A stretch of DNA of 64,000 nt from Hygrocybe punicea (Eukaryota; Basidiomycota; Agaricomycetes; Agaricales; Hygrophoraceae). This document shows, one piece after another, positions 43,373 through 55,021 of this stretch (positions are counted from its first letter, which is position 1; each line of letters opens with the position of its first letter). Made by a program: the position numbers and the translations under genes. The stretch is taken from the NCBI GenBank assembly GCA_963556145.1, contig OY744462.1:5022001-5086000 (forward strand). Direction: 5' to 3'. The notes below the pieces were generated by a model. That model made no database searches. It was not told the origin of the DNA and was given only the letters and a program-made list of their open reading frames with translations.

Positions 43373-44760
43373 TTACAGGTGGCCGGTCTCGTAATCCCGC
43401 TTCAACATCGCCAACCTTGAGGTCGACCGTTCGAGATCGACGCGAAGCCGCTGGAACTCTTGACCGAAGTGGACGAGGTGACGGTTGACGTTGGTGCCCA
43501 GGGCTCTCAGCTCCTCCGTAAGGACCGCTAGCCGCGCCGACACTTGCTCGTAATTCTCCATCGTCAAAACGAACGGGTTCGCTGTCGAGGCCGTCCTAAG
43601 CCTTTTCGTCGGCCGCTCTTCCTCCGACTCCTCCTCGTCTTCGTCATCGTCCTCGACCGACTCCACCTCCTCGACCCGCGGTTTGCTCGTTGAGGCCCGG
43701 GCAGGCCTACTGCGGATCGGCTTTGTCGTGAACGACAACGGCTTCCTCGTACCGGCCGCGACCTCTTTGCCCTTTCCGGTATCCACCTTGCGCCGACCCC
43801 CGCCCGTCCGGTGTGTAGCGTTAGTACATCTCTTCTTCAGCCTCCGGCATCGTTCGCACACGTAGCCCGTGACGCCTCGACACGCCTCTTGCGCCTTGAC
43901 GCAGTTGGTGCAGGGTTGTAGGGGAAACGGCCCGGTGAACTGTTACCAGGATCAGTAACTAAAGAACATATGAACCGACACAAGAACTCACCGTCGTACC
44001 AGCCAAGTCTCCGGTCTCTACGCCCGGCGTATCTACGTCGTCTACATCGGCCGGTGTCTCTGGTGCCGGGTCGACGGGGCCTTCCTCTGGCTCAACTGTG
44101 GCTTCCCCTTTCGGAATCGACTCAGTCCTTGGTTCACCCGCGTTTGCTTCAGCTCGCCGTTCTTCGCTGAGCCGCCGCCGATACGCGGCTCCATCCCTTT
44201 CAACCCGGTCCGCTTCTTGATTCCAGTGCTGCTCGTGTTGTTCTATTCTAAGCCGCTCTCGCCTTTCCTCTGCCGCCTTTCGCCTTTTCTCCGCCTCCGC
44301 TCGTGCACTTGCCTCTGCCATCCATCTGGCCTCCTCTTCCCGCGTAGCCGCTTCTTCATCCGCCCGCCGTCTGGCTTCTTCCTGTTCCTGCCTCTCCCGG
44401 TCCGCCGCTTCTTTCAGCCACTCTTCGACATCGTTGGCGTACGATTGGCGGTCGGCCCATAACGGTGGCGTTACTGGCCTCGTACCACCAGCTCGGAGTT
44501 CCGCGACGATTCCATTGTAAGCACGCTGGCGGGACGGCATGAGCTATCTTAGGACACGCGTAGTCAATAAGGAAACTCACCAGCGCCTTCTTGCGGCCGC
44601 TTAACCATTGTTGGGCCATCCCCTCGTTGCCGTCCACCATCGTTACGAGGTCGTCGCTATGAAACACGGTGACCGCGTTGACGGCCTCTTCGTAGTCCGC
44701 CCGGACATCGGGTTCGATGCTTTCGACGAAAGCGAGGAAGTTGTCGTAGACTTGGGACAT
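43373..44760 (-). CDS. antisense accessory gene with Zn(II)2Cys6 cluster, Gypsy C
   Basis: Three exons opposite to gag-pol: 44760-44581, 44525-43992 and 43939-43373, with introns of 55 and 52 bp that begin GTGAGT and end CAG. Each exon holds a whole number of codons; the product is 426 aa. Exon 1 gives MSQVYDNFLAFVESIEPDV and VFHSDDLVTMVDGNEGM. Exon 2 has a long charged coiled coil (EEWLKEAADRERQEQEEARR, RRKAAEERRERLRIEQHEQH) and an acidic end. Exon 3 opens with a Cys cluster, CX2CX6CX7CX2CX6C (CTNCVKAQEAC then CERCRRLKKRC), which fits the fungal Zn(II)2Cys6 DNA-binding consensus. An acidic run, a KRLR basic patch and a C-terminal helix (VSARLAVLTEELRALGTNVN) follow. Copy A has the same structure. 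Nuclear DNA binding, perhaps regulating or targeting the element, is inferred. Confidence 0.88.
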
Positions 44761-44845
44761 TGTGAACGTGTGATGGTGTAGAGGAAAGGTCGGATCAACA
44801 ACGAGAAAATTTTTCTTTTTTTTACTTTGCCGTTGTTTGGCCGCT

Positions 44846-44856
44846 CACGTGATTGG
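44846..44856 (-). promoter_or_regulatory. CCAAT box plus E-box upstream of the antisense gene, Gypsy C
   Basis: On the minus strand CCAATCACGTG, about 85-95 bp before the ATG at 44760. It is present unchanged in copy H (13537-13548 on the plus strand) and with CACGTG changed to CATGTG (read on the plus strand) in copy A near 56505-56515. Position and conservation suggest a promoter for the antisense gene separate from the LTR. Confidence 0.5.
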
Positions 44857-44913
44857 CCACATTCGCGACCCGCATTCGGAGACCCCATATTCTCGACCAC
44901 GGATGGTCTCTAT

Positions 44914-44930
44914 TAGAAGACCCAAGGAGA
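44914..44930 (+). other. purine-rich tract before the 3' LTR of Gypsy C
   Basis: AGAAGACCCAAGGAGA ends directly at the TG of the 3' LTR. It is kept in copies A and H. The inner CCC makes it imperfect as a polypurine primer; the final AAGGAGA is the likely core. Confidence 0.5.
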
Positions 44931-45725
44931 TGTAGAGGGTCCTCGACCCTCTGAGGCCGTAACATCGATATCTAGCGAATCCGCTCGAACCCGACGTCTC
45001 TAGCAATCTACGTTCGAACCCGACGCAACCCGACGCAACCCGATGCATACCGACTAGCACGGCCGCTCACGTACCTGGACGGTCTATCTCCTAAACTCAC
45101 GGAACTTCAAATATCGAAGATAGATCTCATCGGACTGGGATCCCGACATCGGACTTGCCTTATTCACGCCTAGCGTCTCCCTTATGGGGATATAGTAAAG
45201 TATATTGCATCTTTTACGGTTTTTCATATCTTCCACCCATTTTCCCTGTCATCGTCGCCTCGCAACGCTCTTCCTACTTCCCCATTTTTATTCTCCTTTG
45301 TCTCCTCTCATCGGCCGAGGACTCTCGTCCGAATCTAGGTACACAAATTTGTAGTATAAAAACGGTGCCCAAGCGCCGTCTCAAAATAAGAAACCAGTTC
45401 CCCCATTTCCTCTCTCTGAGAATTAAGTCTCTCAGTAAATTCCATCGCACACATTGCTCGTCGGATTCCTCGACGCCCTCCCCGTCGTTCTACCGCCTTT
45501 ATCTCTACGTTTCTCGTCACCCGACACCCGACCCGCCGTACCCGACATTGTCGGCTTCGTCGGCTTCGATCGGTCTCGATAGATTTCAGTAGTTTACTCG
45601 GCGGCTTCTTACTTTTTATATCCTATTATCTTACTGAAGCTTGTTAGACTATTCCTAGTCACTTCTACGCTGACCCCACAGGCTTAGGATTATTATTCCG
45701 CAGCCACCCCGACCTCGCCTTTACA
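44931..45725 (+). repeat. 3' LTR of Gypsy C
   Basis: 795 bp, from TGTAGAGGGTCC to CGCCTTTACA. It differs from the 5' LTR by one AACCCGACGC unit less and a few single-base changes. TATA box at 45356. Confidence 0.93.
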
Positions 45726-45729
45726 ACGC

Positions 45730-45884
45730 ATAGGAAAGGAGATAGCATACAGCATTTGTCGAATGATACGACTAAGCGGGGGGCAATGGCAGCGCATATG
45801 TGAAAGGAATGACTAATGATAGCGGAAGAGGAGAGGGAAAGGAAAAAGGAAAAAGTAAGCACGTTTAGCTAAGAAATCATAACA
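45730..45884 (-). repeat. 5' LTR of chromovirus B, outer part
   Basis: Continues the LTR interrupted at 35876: ATAGGAAAGGAGATAGC through to ATCATAACA. CTTCC follows at 45885-45889 as the right copy of B's target duplication. Confidence 0.9.
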
Positions 45885-45889
45885 CTTCC

Positions 45890-46324
45890 CCATTTTTATC
45901 CTCCTTTGTTTCCTCTCATCAGCTGAGGACTCTCGTCCGAATCTAGGTACAGAAATTTGTAGTATAAAAACGGTGCCCAAGCGCCGTCTCTGAATAAGAA
46001 ACCAGTTCCCCCATTTCCTCTCTCTGAGAATCAGCCTCTCAGTAAAATCCATCGCACACACTACTCGTCGGTTTCCTCAACGCTCTCCCCGTCCTTCTAC
46101 CGTCTTAATCTCTACGTTTCTCGTCACCCGACACCCGACCCGCCGTACCTGACACCGTCGGCTTCGACCGGCCTCGATAGATTTCAGTAGTTTACTTGGT
46201 GGCTTCTTATCATTTATATCCTATCATCTTACTGAAGCTCGCTAGACTATTCCTAGTCACTTTCACACTGACCCCCACAGGCTTAGGATTACTATTCCGC
46301 AGCCACCCCGACCTCACCTTTACA
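45890..46324 (+). repeat. 5' LTR of Gypsy A, second part
   Basis: Continues from 26471 with CCATTTTTATCCTCC, includes the TATA box at 45963, and ends CTCACCTTTACA. The primer-binding site TGGAGCCCACCGCGAGA follows at 46327-46343, one base different from copy C. Confidence 0.92.
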
Positions 46325-46825
46325 TCTGGAGCCCACCGCGAGAAATAGTCTAGCACCACCATAGCTTCCTCTTCCCATATCCCTCCCTCTGACCATCATC
46401 TTCGAGATCTTCCTCGAAGAACTCTCCAACAAGAACTCTCTTTAGCCGCCTTCGACCCGACAATCGACGACGACTTCTTCCAGCTAGTACCCGACCACCT
46501 CGCTCAACATAACAATCTCCCGCTCATCTCAGGGTCAAACACCCCCCTATATCTTTCATCTGACAGTCTCGAATCGGTCGATATACCGATAATTACCATA
46601 ACACCCGACTCATCCAATCTCAGTTCGACACCCGCATTGCCTACGTCCCCAACTTCGACCTCATTAGAACCCCCATCCACGTCTTCGCTCTCGACATCGA
46701 AAACTCCGTCATCATCATCGTCCCTGTCTTTGTCTTTGTCCACGCCATCATTGTCCACGTTACCTGACCTGCTCATCGTACACCCAACAACCGCTTCATC
46801 GACATCTCAGCGCCTTCCACCCACA

Positions 46826-49232
46826 ATGACTTCGACCACTGGATCCTCGACTGCTACTGTTCCCCATGTTACTCCTCGACAGATGCCCGCTCGCGGTCAC
46901 TCCACGGCCCCGACCTTCAACGGGAACCCGCTCAATTTAAACCGCTTCTTCGAAGAAGTCGAGATACTTGCTGCTGATGCCGCTCTCGATGACGCAGGAC
47001 GCATTAAGCATAGTCTGCGCTACACGTCGCTTAGTGACTACAAGCTTTGGGCGAGTTTACCTAGCGCGACCGGCGTCGATTATGCCGCATTCAAAAGGAG
47101 CGTACTCGTGCTATACCCAGGCACGGAAGACGATCACCGGTACACTATGGCGGATCTCGACCGTCTTATGCACACCCAAACCGCTTACGGTATCCGTACC
47201 CATGCCGAACTTGGCGAATATTACCGCGAGTTCATTCGGATCTCAGGATTCCTCTTAGACAAGGGTTGAATCTCTCCTCGAGAACGCAACATCGCATACG
47301 AGAACGGCTTCCATCTCGAGCTTAAAAAGGACATCAAAACCCGTCTGCAGTACCAAAAGCCGAACCATTTCCATAGCGACCCTTATGACTTCCAGGACTT
47401 CCACAATTGCGCCCACTTCCTGCTGGCCGGAACCGCGGCTGAACCATCCACTGTCTCTCGTCTATCGTCAACGTCGCCTGCCGCCATCCGGTACTCGACT
47501 CCAATAGAATCCACCACCCACTACCCGCTGGAGAGGTACCGAGGTACCTCTCCGGGGGCTCACGCAGGACTCGAGGTGGAAGTCGACTGGATAGGATAGG
47601 AATGGGTCTCTCTACTACATCAGGAAGGCTACTAACTAGGTCAACCGTGGGAACCCAGTCACGTGACTGCCAGGTCCCACTACTCCACCGCCACCCGCTC
47701 GCTATGACCTGGTCATTCCTAAAGTGGAACCGGTTGAACCTAACGTATCCGACCTCTTTCGTCTCGTTTCGCAACAACTCACCATCCTCATGCAAGCCCT
47801 CACCAAATGTAACAACCCCCCAAAGCCATGTGCAAATAGGGCCGAGCCGACCACCGCAGGACAGGGTTTCACCAATTTCAACTGCCTCTTTTGTGACGAC
47901 CCGTTCCACCATATACGCGATTGTCCTATTTGCGAGCATTACACTCGAGACGGGATATGCCGCAAGAACGAGCACGGCCACATCGTATTGCCTAACGGAA
48001 TGTATCTTCCAAAGGCTATCGTTGGCAAAAACATGAAGGATCGCTTCGACGCGTGGCATGCACAGAACCCCGGCAACCGCGCTCCCCCTGCTCGCAACCC
48101 CACAGAACCGTTCCAACGTGACCCGCCGCCTCATGTCAAAACTAACTTCGTCTCCACTGTCGAAGTACCCACCTATGAACCAGAGGTCACCACCGAGTAC
48201 GCCGACATCTTTCAGTCCACGACATCCGACATCGACAACGACAACGAACAAATTAAGGTTCTGGAAGCCGAAGTGCAGCGGCTTTGTAAACGGGTTAGAT
48301 TTGATGGCGTAGAGATCCCCTCTAAAGCAAAGGGAAAGTCCAGAGAGTCGTACCCCAATCCGCCCGCCGCTTCCACATCCGTCCGTGCCGTGAAACCCGC
48401 CGAGAAAACGGCCAGACCTATCAATGAGCAGCCGATCACCATAGTCCCCCCTTCGAACACGCGGCCGACCGAGCCGACCGCCTTCGTGCCACGCACTCCC
48501 CAGAACCTTCCTGCGTTGCACCCCCAGTACCGCTACCAGGCCCCATCGAAGATCCCGGTATCGCCAAATCCGTCATTGACCGCGCGCTTGATTCTCAAGT
48601 CTGCATTTCGCAACGAGAACTTTTAGCCATGTCGTCCGATGCCCGCCGTCACATGAAGGACCTCACTACTTCGAAAAAGGTCACCGCCGAGAGTAACAAC
48701 ATTGAGGTCTTCCATTTTCACACACCCAAAATCCCTACCCATGCCTGCCAACATTGTCAGGAGAACGTCCCGCTCGTCGTCGGCTGGGACTCAGTCCCTC
48801 TTCGTGCGGTCTACCCGCTCATCAATGGCAAGTTCGTATTCGAGTGCATCCTCGACAACGGCTCTATGATCATCGGCATGTGACGCGACATCTGGGAAAA
48901 ACTCGGTTACGGCCTCCAAAATATGAAGATGCGGATGCAGTCGGCAAATAAAAGCGACAACGACACCCTCGGCCGGATCGCCAACCTCAAGTTCACTTTT
49001 GGCGACGTTGATCTTTTCCTCCAAGTCCAAGTCGTCGACGACGCCCCCTACGAGATTCTCATCGGCCGACCCTTCTTCACACTTTCTGAGGCCCTCACGA
49101 AAGATTATAAAAACAGAGAGCAACAGGTCACAATCACGGATCCAAACACCAGCGCCATCGTCACTTTGCCCACCATCGAGCACAACCAGAAGAACTGACG
49201 AGAGCGGTCTGACACCGGAAAGCCAGATTTTT
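46826..49232 (+). pseudogene. gag-protease of Gypsy A, broken
   Basis: Collinear with gag of copy C but disabled by TGA at 47267-47269 (CGA in C), a solo miniature LTR at 47529-47687, a one-base loss near 48543 that shifts the frame after RYQAP, TGA at 48881-48883 (CGG in C, protease region) and TGA at 49196-49198 (CGA in C). The zinc knuckle is kept with one changed His context (CLFCDDPFHHIRDC), as is the protease motif LDNGSMIIGM. Most differences from C are C-to-T or G-to-A. Confidence 0.9.
47529..47687 (+). repeat. solo miniature LTR (159 bp) in gag of Gypsy A
   Basis: Begins TGGAGAGGTACCGAGG, ends CCACTACTCCA, and is flanked by CCGC on both sides (47525-47528 and 47688-47691). Copy C has the uninterrupted site. 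It matches the LTRs of the miniature element at 51072-53019. Confidence 0.9.
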
Positions 49233-49335
49233 AGAAGTCGAGGACCCAGAGATACCTCTCAGGAAGGATGCACTGGGAGATGAGAAGCCACCACTTGAAA
49301 GCGACCACACCTATACCACGAACTATGCTTCCCTT

Positions 49336-52300
49336 TTGCCGTTTCCCCTAGAAGAGGACTTATGTTTTTCTATCGATTTAGATTTCTCTTCGTCTCAGCC
49401 TCAGACTGCCGCCCAGTACATTTCATTGTTGACCGATGTACAAAATCAGATACGTACTGCCAATACCCTTCCTTCGTCTTGTTCTGTCTCTGCTCCCGCG
49501 TCACCTATTTCTTCTTCGAATATTTGTAACAAAGCCCCTACTAAACACGCTACTTATATCTCGTATACCACCCCCCCTACCAGGGACCTAAAAGGAGTCG
49601 TCACCAAGAAAAAGTATAAGAAGGTAGCCGATCGTATCCGCCCAATTTCTACCACTCTCCCCGACGAATACCGAATCATACACGAGATCACCAGCAACCC
49701 GCTAGCCGATTTACCCACGCTCCCGACTCACCCACCCGACTTTACACCTGGCACCCGCTACACTCAGGAACGACACGACGTGATGCCGATGAACCTGGAT
49801 GGATTCCTTTGGCCTGAGGAAGAGAAACTCGGCCACCATATCATCAAAACGCAAGAAGCTGCCTTCGCCTGGAACGAATCCGAGAAAGGGCAATTCAACA
49901 CGGACTACTTCCCACCAATCCACATTCCCACCGTACCGCACGACCCGTGGGTCCATCGCAATATCCCAATCCCACCCGGCATCCTTAACGAAGTCATCGG
50001 CATCATCAAAGATAAAATTAACACCGGTACCTATGAACCCTCAAATTCGTCATACCGCTCCTGCTGGTTCTGCGTTTTGAAAAAGGATGGGAAGTCCCTT
50101 CGAATCGTCCATGATCTACAGCCGCTTAACGCCGTCACTATCCGCGATCCCGCCGTACCGCCCATGACCGAGCACTTGGCCGAGGCCTTTGGTGGCCACT
50201 CTTGCTACACTTCTTTCGACCTCTTCGTCTCTTTTGACCAACGCCTCGTCCACCCCTCATCTCGGGACTATATGATGTTTCAGTCTCCACTCGGAACGCT
50301 TCAACTTACGTGGATTGCTATGGGATACACAAATTCCCTGCAGATCCTACACGGTGACTCCACGTACATCCTTCATGACGAAATCCCTCATCTTGCCGTT
50401 CCGTATATGGACGATATTCCCGTCAAAGGGCCTCCAACCCGCTACGAGCAACCCGACGGTACCTACGAGACCATACCCAAGAACCCAGCAATCCGACGTT
50501 TCATTTGGGAGCATTTCCAAGGTGTCAACCGCGTCATCCAGCGTTTCCGCTATGTCGGCGGTACCTTCAACGGCAAGAAACTCGAGTTGTGTCGACCCTC
50601 AGTCATCGTTGTTGGCCACCGATGCACATATGAAGGAAGAGTAGCTGACGACTCCAAAGTACAGAAGATTCGCGATTGGCCACTGCCGACCAACCTCACC
50701 GAAGTTCGCGCCTTTCTCGGTATCTGTGGTGTCTTGCGTATTTTTATCAAGGACTTCTCACTCCACTCCCGACCCCTCGTCCGTCTTACCCGCAAGGTAT
50801 ACCCTTTGAATTTGGTGAAGAAGAAGAGACCACTGTCGACTACCTCAAAAATGTCGTCATTTCATCACCAGCGCTGCGCACTATCGATTACACGCGTGAA
50901 TGGGAGGTCATTCTCGCCGTCGATTCATCCGTTCTTGGAGTCGGCTTCGTTCTTATGCAAATCCATGCTGACGGAAAACGATACCCGAATCAATTCGGTT
51001 CAATATCATGGAACGAGCGCGAAGCCCGATACTCCCAGTCCAAACTCGAACTCTACGGTCTCTTCAGGGCCCTCCGGGGGCTCACGCAGGACTCGAGAGG
51101 TAAGACAGGATGGATAGGATGATGGACTGACTACTACATCGGGAAGGCTACTAACTAGGTCAACCGTGGGAGCCTGGTCACGTGACTGGCAGGTCCCACT
51201 ACTCCAAGTGCCCCTTTTGTTCATGGCGACGCCCTCGTTGCCAACTGCTACAGAAAAGAACCCAAAACAAACAAAACTGACCAAAAAACTCTCAAGCCAC
51301 AACTCCCAGTCCCTCAGAATGCCTCGAATCAAGGCCGGGGCCTTATATCGTGAAGCGGGAAGTCGTCCTCGCACAGGGGGCGGTAGATGACCAGACTATA
51401 CAAGACTCTCCTCAAACTCAATACTCTTCGAATGCCTCCCTCGCAAGGGTTCGGGCTCACAACGCAAGGCCAAAGATCCCTCGAATCGTCCTAGCAAGTA
51501 CTTAGTGCAGTGTGAAGGTTCAGGTGGTCCAAAATATAACTGTATTGGCGGAGATCGGGTAAACGGGTGCATGAACGTAGTGTAGTGACGGCTTGTAGGT
51601 AGACTGTGATTGACATCCAGTATGGGGGGGAACAGGGGATGAGGCTATAATAAAAGCTATAATACTGACGGGGCATAGGGTTGTACTTAACGAGGCATAG
51701 TATCCCGACACGAAGGGGGTTGGCGTATCACGCGAAGGGATTGGGTGGCTCGTCCAGGTCGAGAACGATGCCACAGGGAGCTGAACGAGGGTTCGTGGGG
51801 CCAGGTAGGGTGTTAGGAACTGGCCGGGGGGTGGTGACGTGGCGTGCGGCGCGGGTGTCTGAAAACAACAGCGGGGGTTCGTTTGGCGCAATGGAGATGA
51901 ACGGGGGGTCCTGGCCGGTGGAACGAGGGCACGGGTGGTCGAATGGGTCCGTGTGGGGCTGGGGTACATGAAAGAACGGGAGTCCAATGGGTGGGCACGA
52001 CGGATCCGTGGTGCGACCAAAAACGGCGGTGGGGGCTCGTTCGGGGCGTTAACGAGACGCAGGGTGTTCTGGGGGGTGGGCCGCGAGTTTGGTGAGTTGG
52101 TCTGGGCCAGTTGTGCTGGCAGAACGGGGCCGCGCGATGGTGACGTGGCGCGTGGCTTGGGTGTCTGAGAACGACGGTGGGGGCTCGTCTGGTGTAACGT
52201 AGGGGTAACGTGGGTTCTGGCGAGTGGAACGAGGGCGCAGGGGGTTGGATGAATGCGGTTGGGGCCGGAATCCACAAAAGGATGGGGTCGAAGGGTTGAC

Positions 52301-54829
52301 GTGGCGGGACGCGTTGTGTCCAAAATAGACGGCGACGGGGGTTCGTTTGGGTAGAACCGGGGTGTTGGGTCGTCGAGCGTGGATGCGAGGTTTTGGATCA
52401 ACACACGTGGGTCTGGGGTGCACAAAAAACGGGGGGTCGAAGAATGGTGACATGGCTGTACGCGGGTGGCCGTTGGGTGTCAAAAACGGACGTCGACGGT
52501 GTCTGTGGGACGACGTGGGGCAGGGTGGGGCCGTAGAACGTCAGACATATCGTTGAGAGGTCGTTTTGGGTCTATCGAGGGTGTACAACGGGGTCGAAAA
52601 AAAGATTGACGTGTCCTGGGGCTGGGGCGTGGCCGTGTCTTAGGGTCAACGAGGGTCGACGCGGGGCACTGGTGGACCAAACATGAGCATCAGAGGTGAC
52701 GCGAGAGCCTGTGGTATGAATGGTGAATGTCCGTTGCGCTGCAGCGGGTTGGTGAGGCCAAAAAAGTCGTCTCTCCAGAAAAGGTGGAGAAAAAAAGAAA
52801 AAAAAAAAGCTGAGAGACCAAAGAAAAGAGATCCGTGGGTCGATCGCACTCTCATCACCACGATGGAGAGGTACCGAGGTACCTCTCCAGGGGCTCACGC
52901 AGGACTCGAGAGGTAAGACGGGATGGATAGGATGATGGACTGACTACTACATCGGGAAGGCTACTAACTAGGTCAACCGTGGGAGCCTGGTCACGTGACT
53001 GGCAGGTCCCACTACTCCACCGCGCCTACCAGATTTTCATTATCGCCATCCGCAACCTCACCATTGAAGTCGACGCGAAGTACATAAAAGGGATGCTCAA
53101 CAACCCCGACATTCAGCCCAATGCAACGATCAACCGATGGATAGCTGGCGTGCTCTTATTTGATTTTAGACTCGTTCACGTACCCGCTTCCGCACACGGT
53201 GCACCTGACGGACTCTCCAGATGTCCCCGCGCTGCAGAAGACCCCCAGGAGATCGACGACTCCGACGATTGGCTCGACCACTCTTACGGTTTCTTTATGG
53301 AAGTTGTTAACTACCGACCCGTCCCCACGCCGTCTAAGCCGATTGCCGTATGCGGCCGATGCCGTGCCACAGCTGACCAACTCCACGAGTTACCCGCCAT
53401 CCTCGTCTACACAAAACAGGAAACCATTTCTGACATACCGCGATCCGATAAAGCCTGCGCGGCCGACGCTCGTCTTGCTCTCGTCGAGACTTGGTTACGA
53501 GATCTAACCCGACCCGCGAACCTCACAGATGACGAGTACCATCTGTTCCTGAGATACTCCCTTGAGTTCTTCATCACTGATAACAAGCTTTGGCGCAAAG
53601 ACCGTCATGGAAAACACAAACTCATCATACCGCCCGACCGCCGGCTTCAGTTACTCAAAGACGCTCACGACTCTCTCGGCCACAAAGGTATATTCTCTGT
53701 CCGTGCTCAGCTGCTCGATCGTTTCTGGTGGCCGCACCTCGACCACGACATTAAGTTGTACATCCAGTCTTGTCATCAGTGCCAAGTACGACAAATGCGT
53801 TATCACCACATTCCGCCGACCGTCGCTACACTGGCCTCACTATTCCGCAAAGCATACGTCGACACGATGTTTATGCCACGATCCGGCGGCTACTGGTACA
53901 TTGTCCAAGCCCGTTGCTCCCTCTCCGCTTATCCCGAGTTCCGAATGCTACGCCGCGAGACCGGCTCGACCATCGGCACATTCCTATTTGAAGACATCTT
54001 ATGCCGCTGGGGCGCTCTCGAAGAAATCGTTACCGACAACGGCAAGCCATTCGTAGAAGCGCTTGACTATCTCGCCTCCTGCTACGGTATCTGGCACATC
54101 CGCATTTCGCCCTATAACTCACAAGCGAACGGACCTGTTGAGCGTCGCCACCTAGATGTCCAGGAGGCCATTATGAAAAGTTGTGACGGAGATGAAAAGA
54201 AATGGCACACCGTTACCCATTCCGTATTTTGGGCTGAACGGGTCACTACACACAAAAGCCTCGGATACTCGTCCTACTACATTGCACACGGAGTAGAACC
54301 GCTTTTTCCATTCGATTTTGCCGAAGCTACGTACATGGTTCCGACGCAAGATACGATGTCTACGACCGACCTCATAGTCATCCGCACCCAACAACTTCGT
54401 AAACGAGAAGCTGACCTCGATTGGGTCAAAGAAAAGCTTACCAAATCTCAGCTCGCGTCCGCCCAGCAATTCAAGCAGAAATACACCAACACGATCAAAG
54501 TTTTCGACTTCGAACCCGGTAACCTCGTTCTCGTCCGAAATTCACGTATTGAAATGTCTCTCGATTGTAAAGCAAAGCCATGGTACTTTGGACCCATGGT
54601 TGTCGTCAGGAAAACAGAAGGCGGATCCTACATACTCGCCGAACTCGATGGTGCAGTTTCCAAATCCCGATTTGCCGCTTTCCGAGTCGTACCCTACCAC
54701 ACCCGTTCGAAAATATCGATACTGTTGGACGATTTCTTACAATATCCCGATGCCGACGATACTGATTCAAACGATCTTGATGATCCGACGTACCCGCCCT
54801 CCATAGACTCCTCACCCGACGACGATTAA
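49336..54829 (+). pseudogene. pol of Gypsy A, frameshifted and split by a miniature LTR element
   Basis: The RT part (to LVRLTRK, ~50799) matches copy C, including YMDD. One A lost in the run at ~50797 shifts the frame; the RNase H part continues in the next frame (GIPFEFGEEEETTVDYLKN) to GLFRALR at 51071. After the insertion (51072-53019) it resumes with RAYQIFIIAIRNLTIEVDAK and runs without stop through the integrase to SSPDDD at 54829. The zinc domain (CHQC) and DDE motifs are kept. Changes from copy C are mostly transitions (e.g. RNase H/IN Arg to Cys, Trp or Gln). Confidence 0.92.
51072..53019. mobile_element. miniature/non-autonomous LTR element (1.95 kb) in pol of Gypsy A
   Basis: LTRs are at 51072-51206 (lacking its first ~24 bp) and 52864-53019 (156 bp, complete). 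They share CTCACGCAGGACTCGAG and TCACGTGACTGGCAGGTCCC. CCGC follows the right end, and copy C has GGCCCTCCGCGCCTACC unbroken at this place. The left junction appears to have lost the LTR start through the short match CTCCG. The interior has no retroviral gene, only GC-rich degenerate repeats (51560-52680) that yield Pro/Thr/Arg-rich frames on the minus strand, and a purine run (52788-52830) near the right LTR. Confidence 0.85.
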
Positions 54830-55021
54830 GCATCTCCTTTATATTCTGTCCACGTTATACCCCGATTTTATTTAGCTTTCTAACGATATGACGAATGATG
54901 CGAATAGTTCTATGTCTTCAGGAGCCAATCGGCTTTCCTTAGCTGGGTGAACAAGCTGATACGTCTTTTATGTACACGATATATTTTTTTATATATACAC
55001 GGGCTCGTTATTTTTTTCTAT

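Larger units (their letters stand above)
35877..45725 (+). mobile_element. Gypsy copy C (family 1), full length and apparently intact
   Basis: A 9.85-kb element with LTRs at 35877-36681 and 44931-45725, primer-binding site, gag (37261-39516), pol (39618-43166), an antisense three-exon gene (44760-43373) and a purine-rich tract before the 3' LTR. ACGC at 35873-35876 and 45726-45729 is the target duplication. The two LTRs differ by one 10-bp unit of an AACCCGACGC array and only a few substitutions, so the insertion is young. All reading frames are open. It can serve as the reference for copies A and H and may be able to move. Confidence 0.93.
26472..45884 (-). mobile_element. chromovirus B (Ty3/Gypsy with chromodomain), split by D and C
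   Basis: A minus-strand element with LTRs at 26472-26876 (3') and 35634-35876 + 45730-45884 (5', interrupted by copy C). CTTCC at 26467-26471 and 45885-45889 is the 5-bp target duplication. Its order on the minus strand is gag (35599-34283), pol with DTGA protease, YMDD RT, RNase H, integrase and chromodomain (34282-28057), and an extra 3' gene (28060-26869). Element D interrupts pol. Removal of D plus one copy of its duplication (2,627 bp) restores the pol frame. Gag lacks its start codon and has two TGA stops. Confidence 0.92.

Noticed and set aside
51520..52425. 301-aa Pro/Thr/Arg-rich frame on the minus strand
   Set aside because: It has no conserved end or ordered domain, unlike the frame in element D, and overlapping frames in other phases are similar; kept only as filler of the miniature LTR element.
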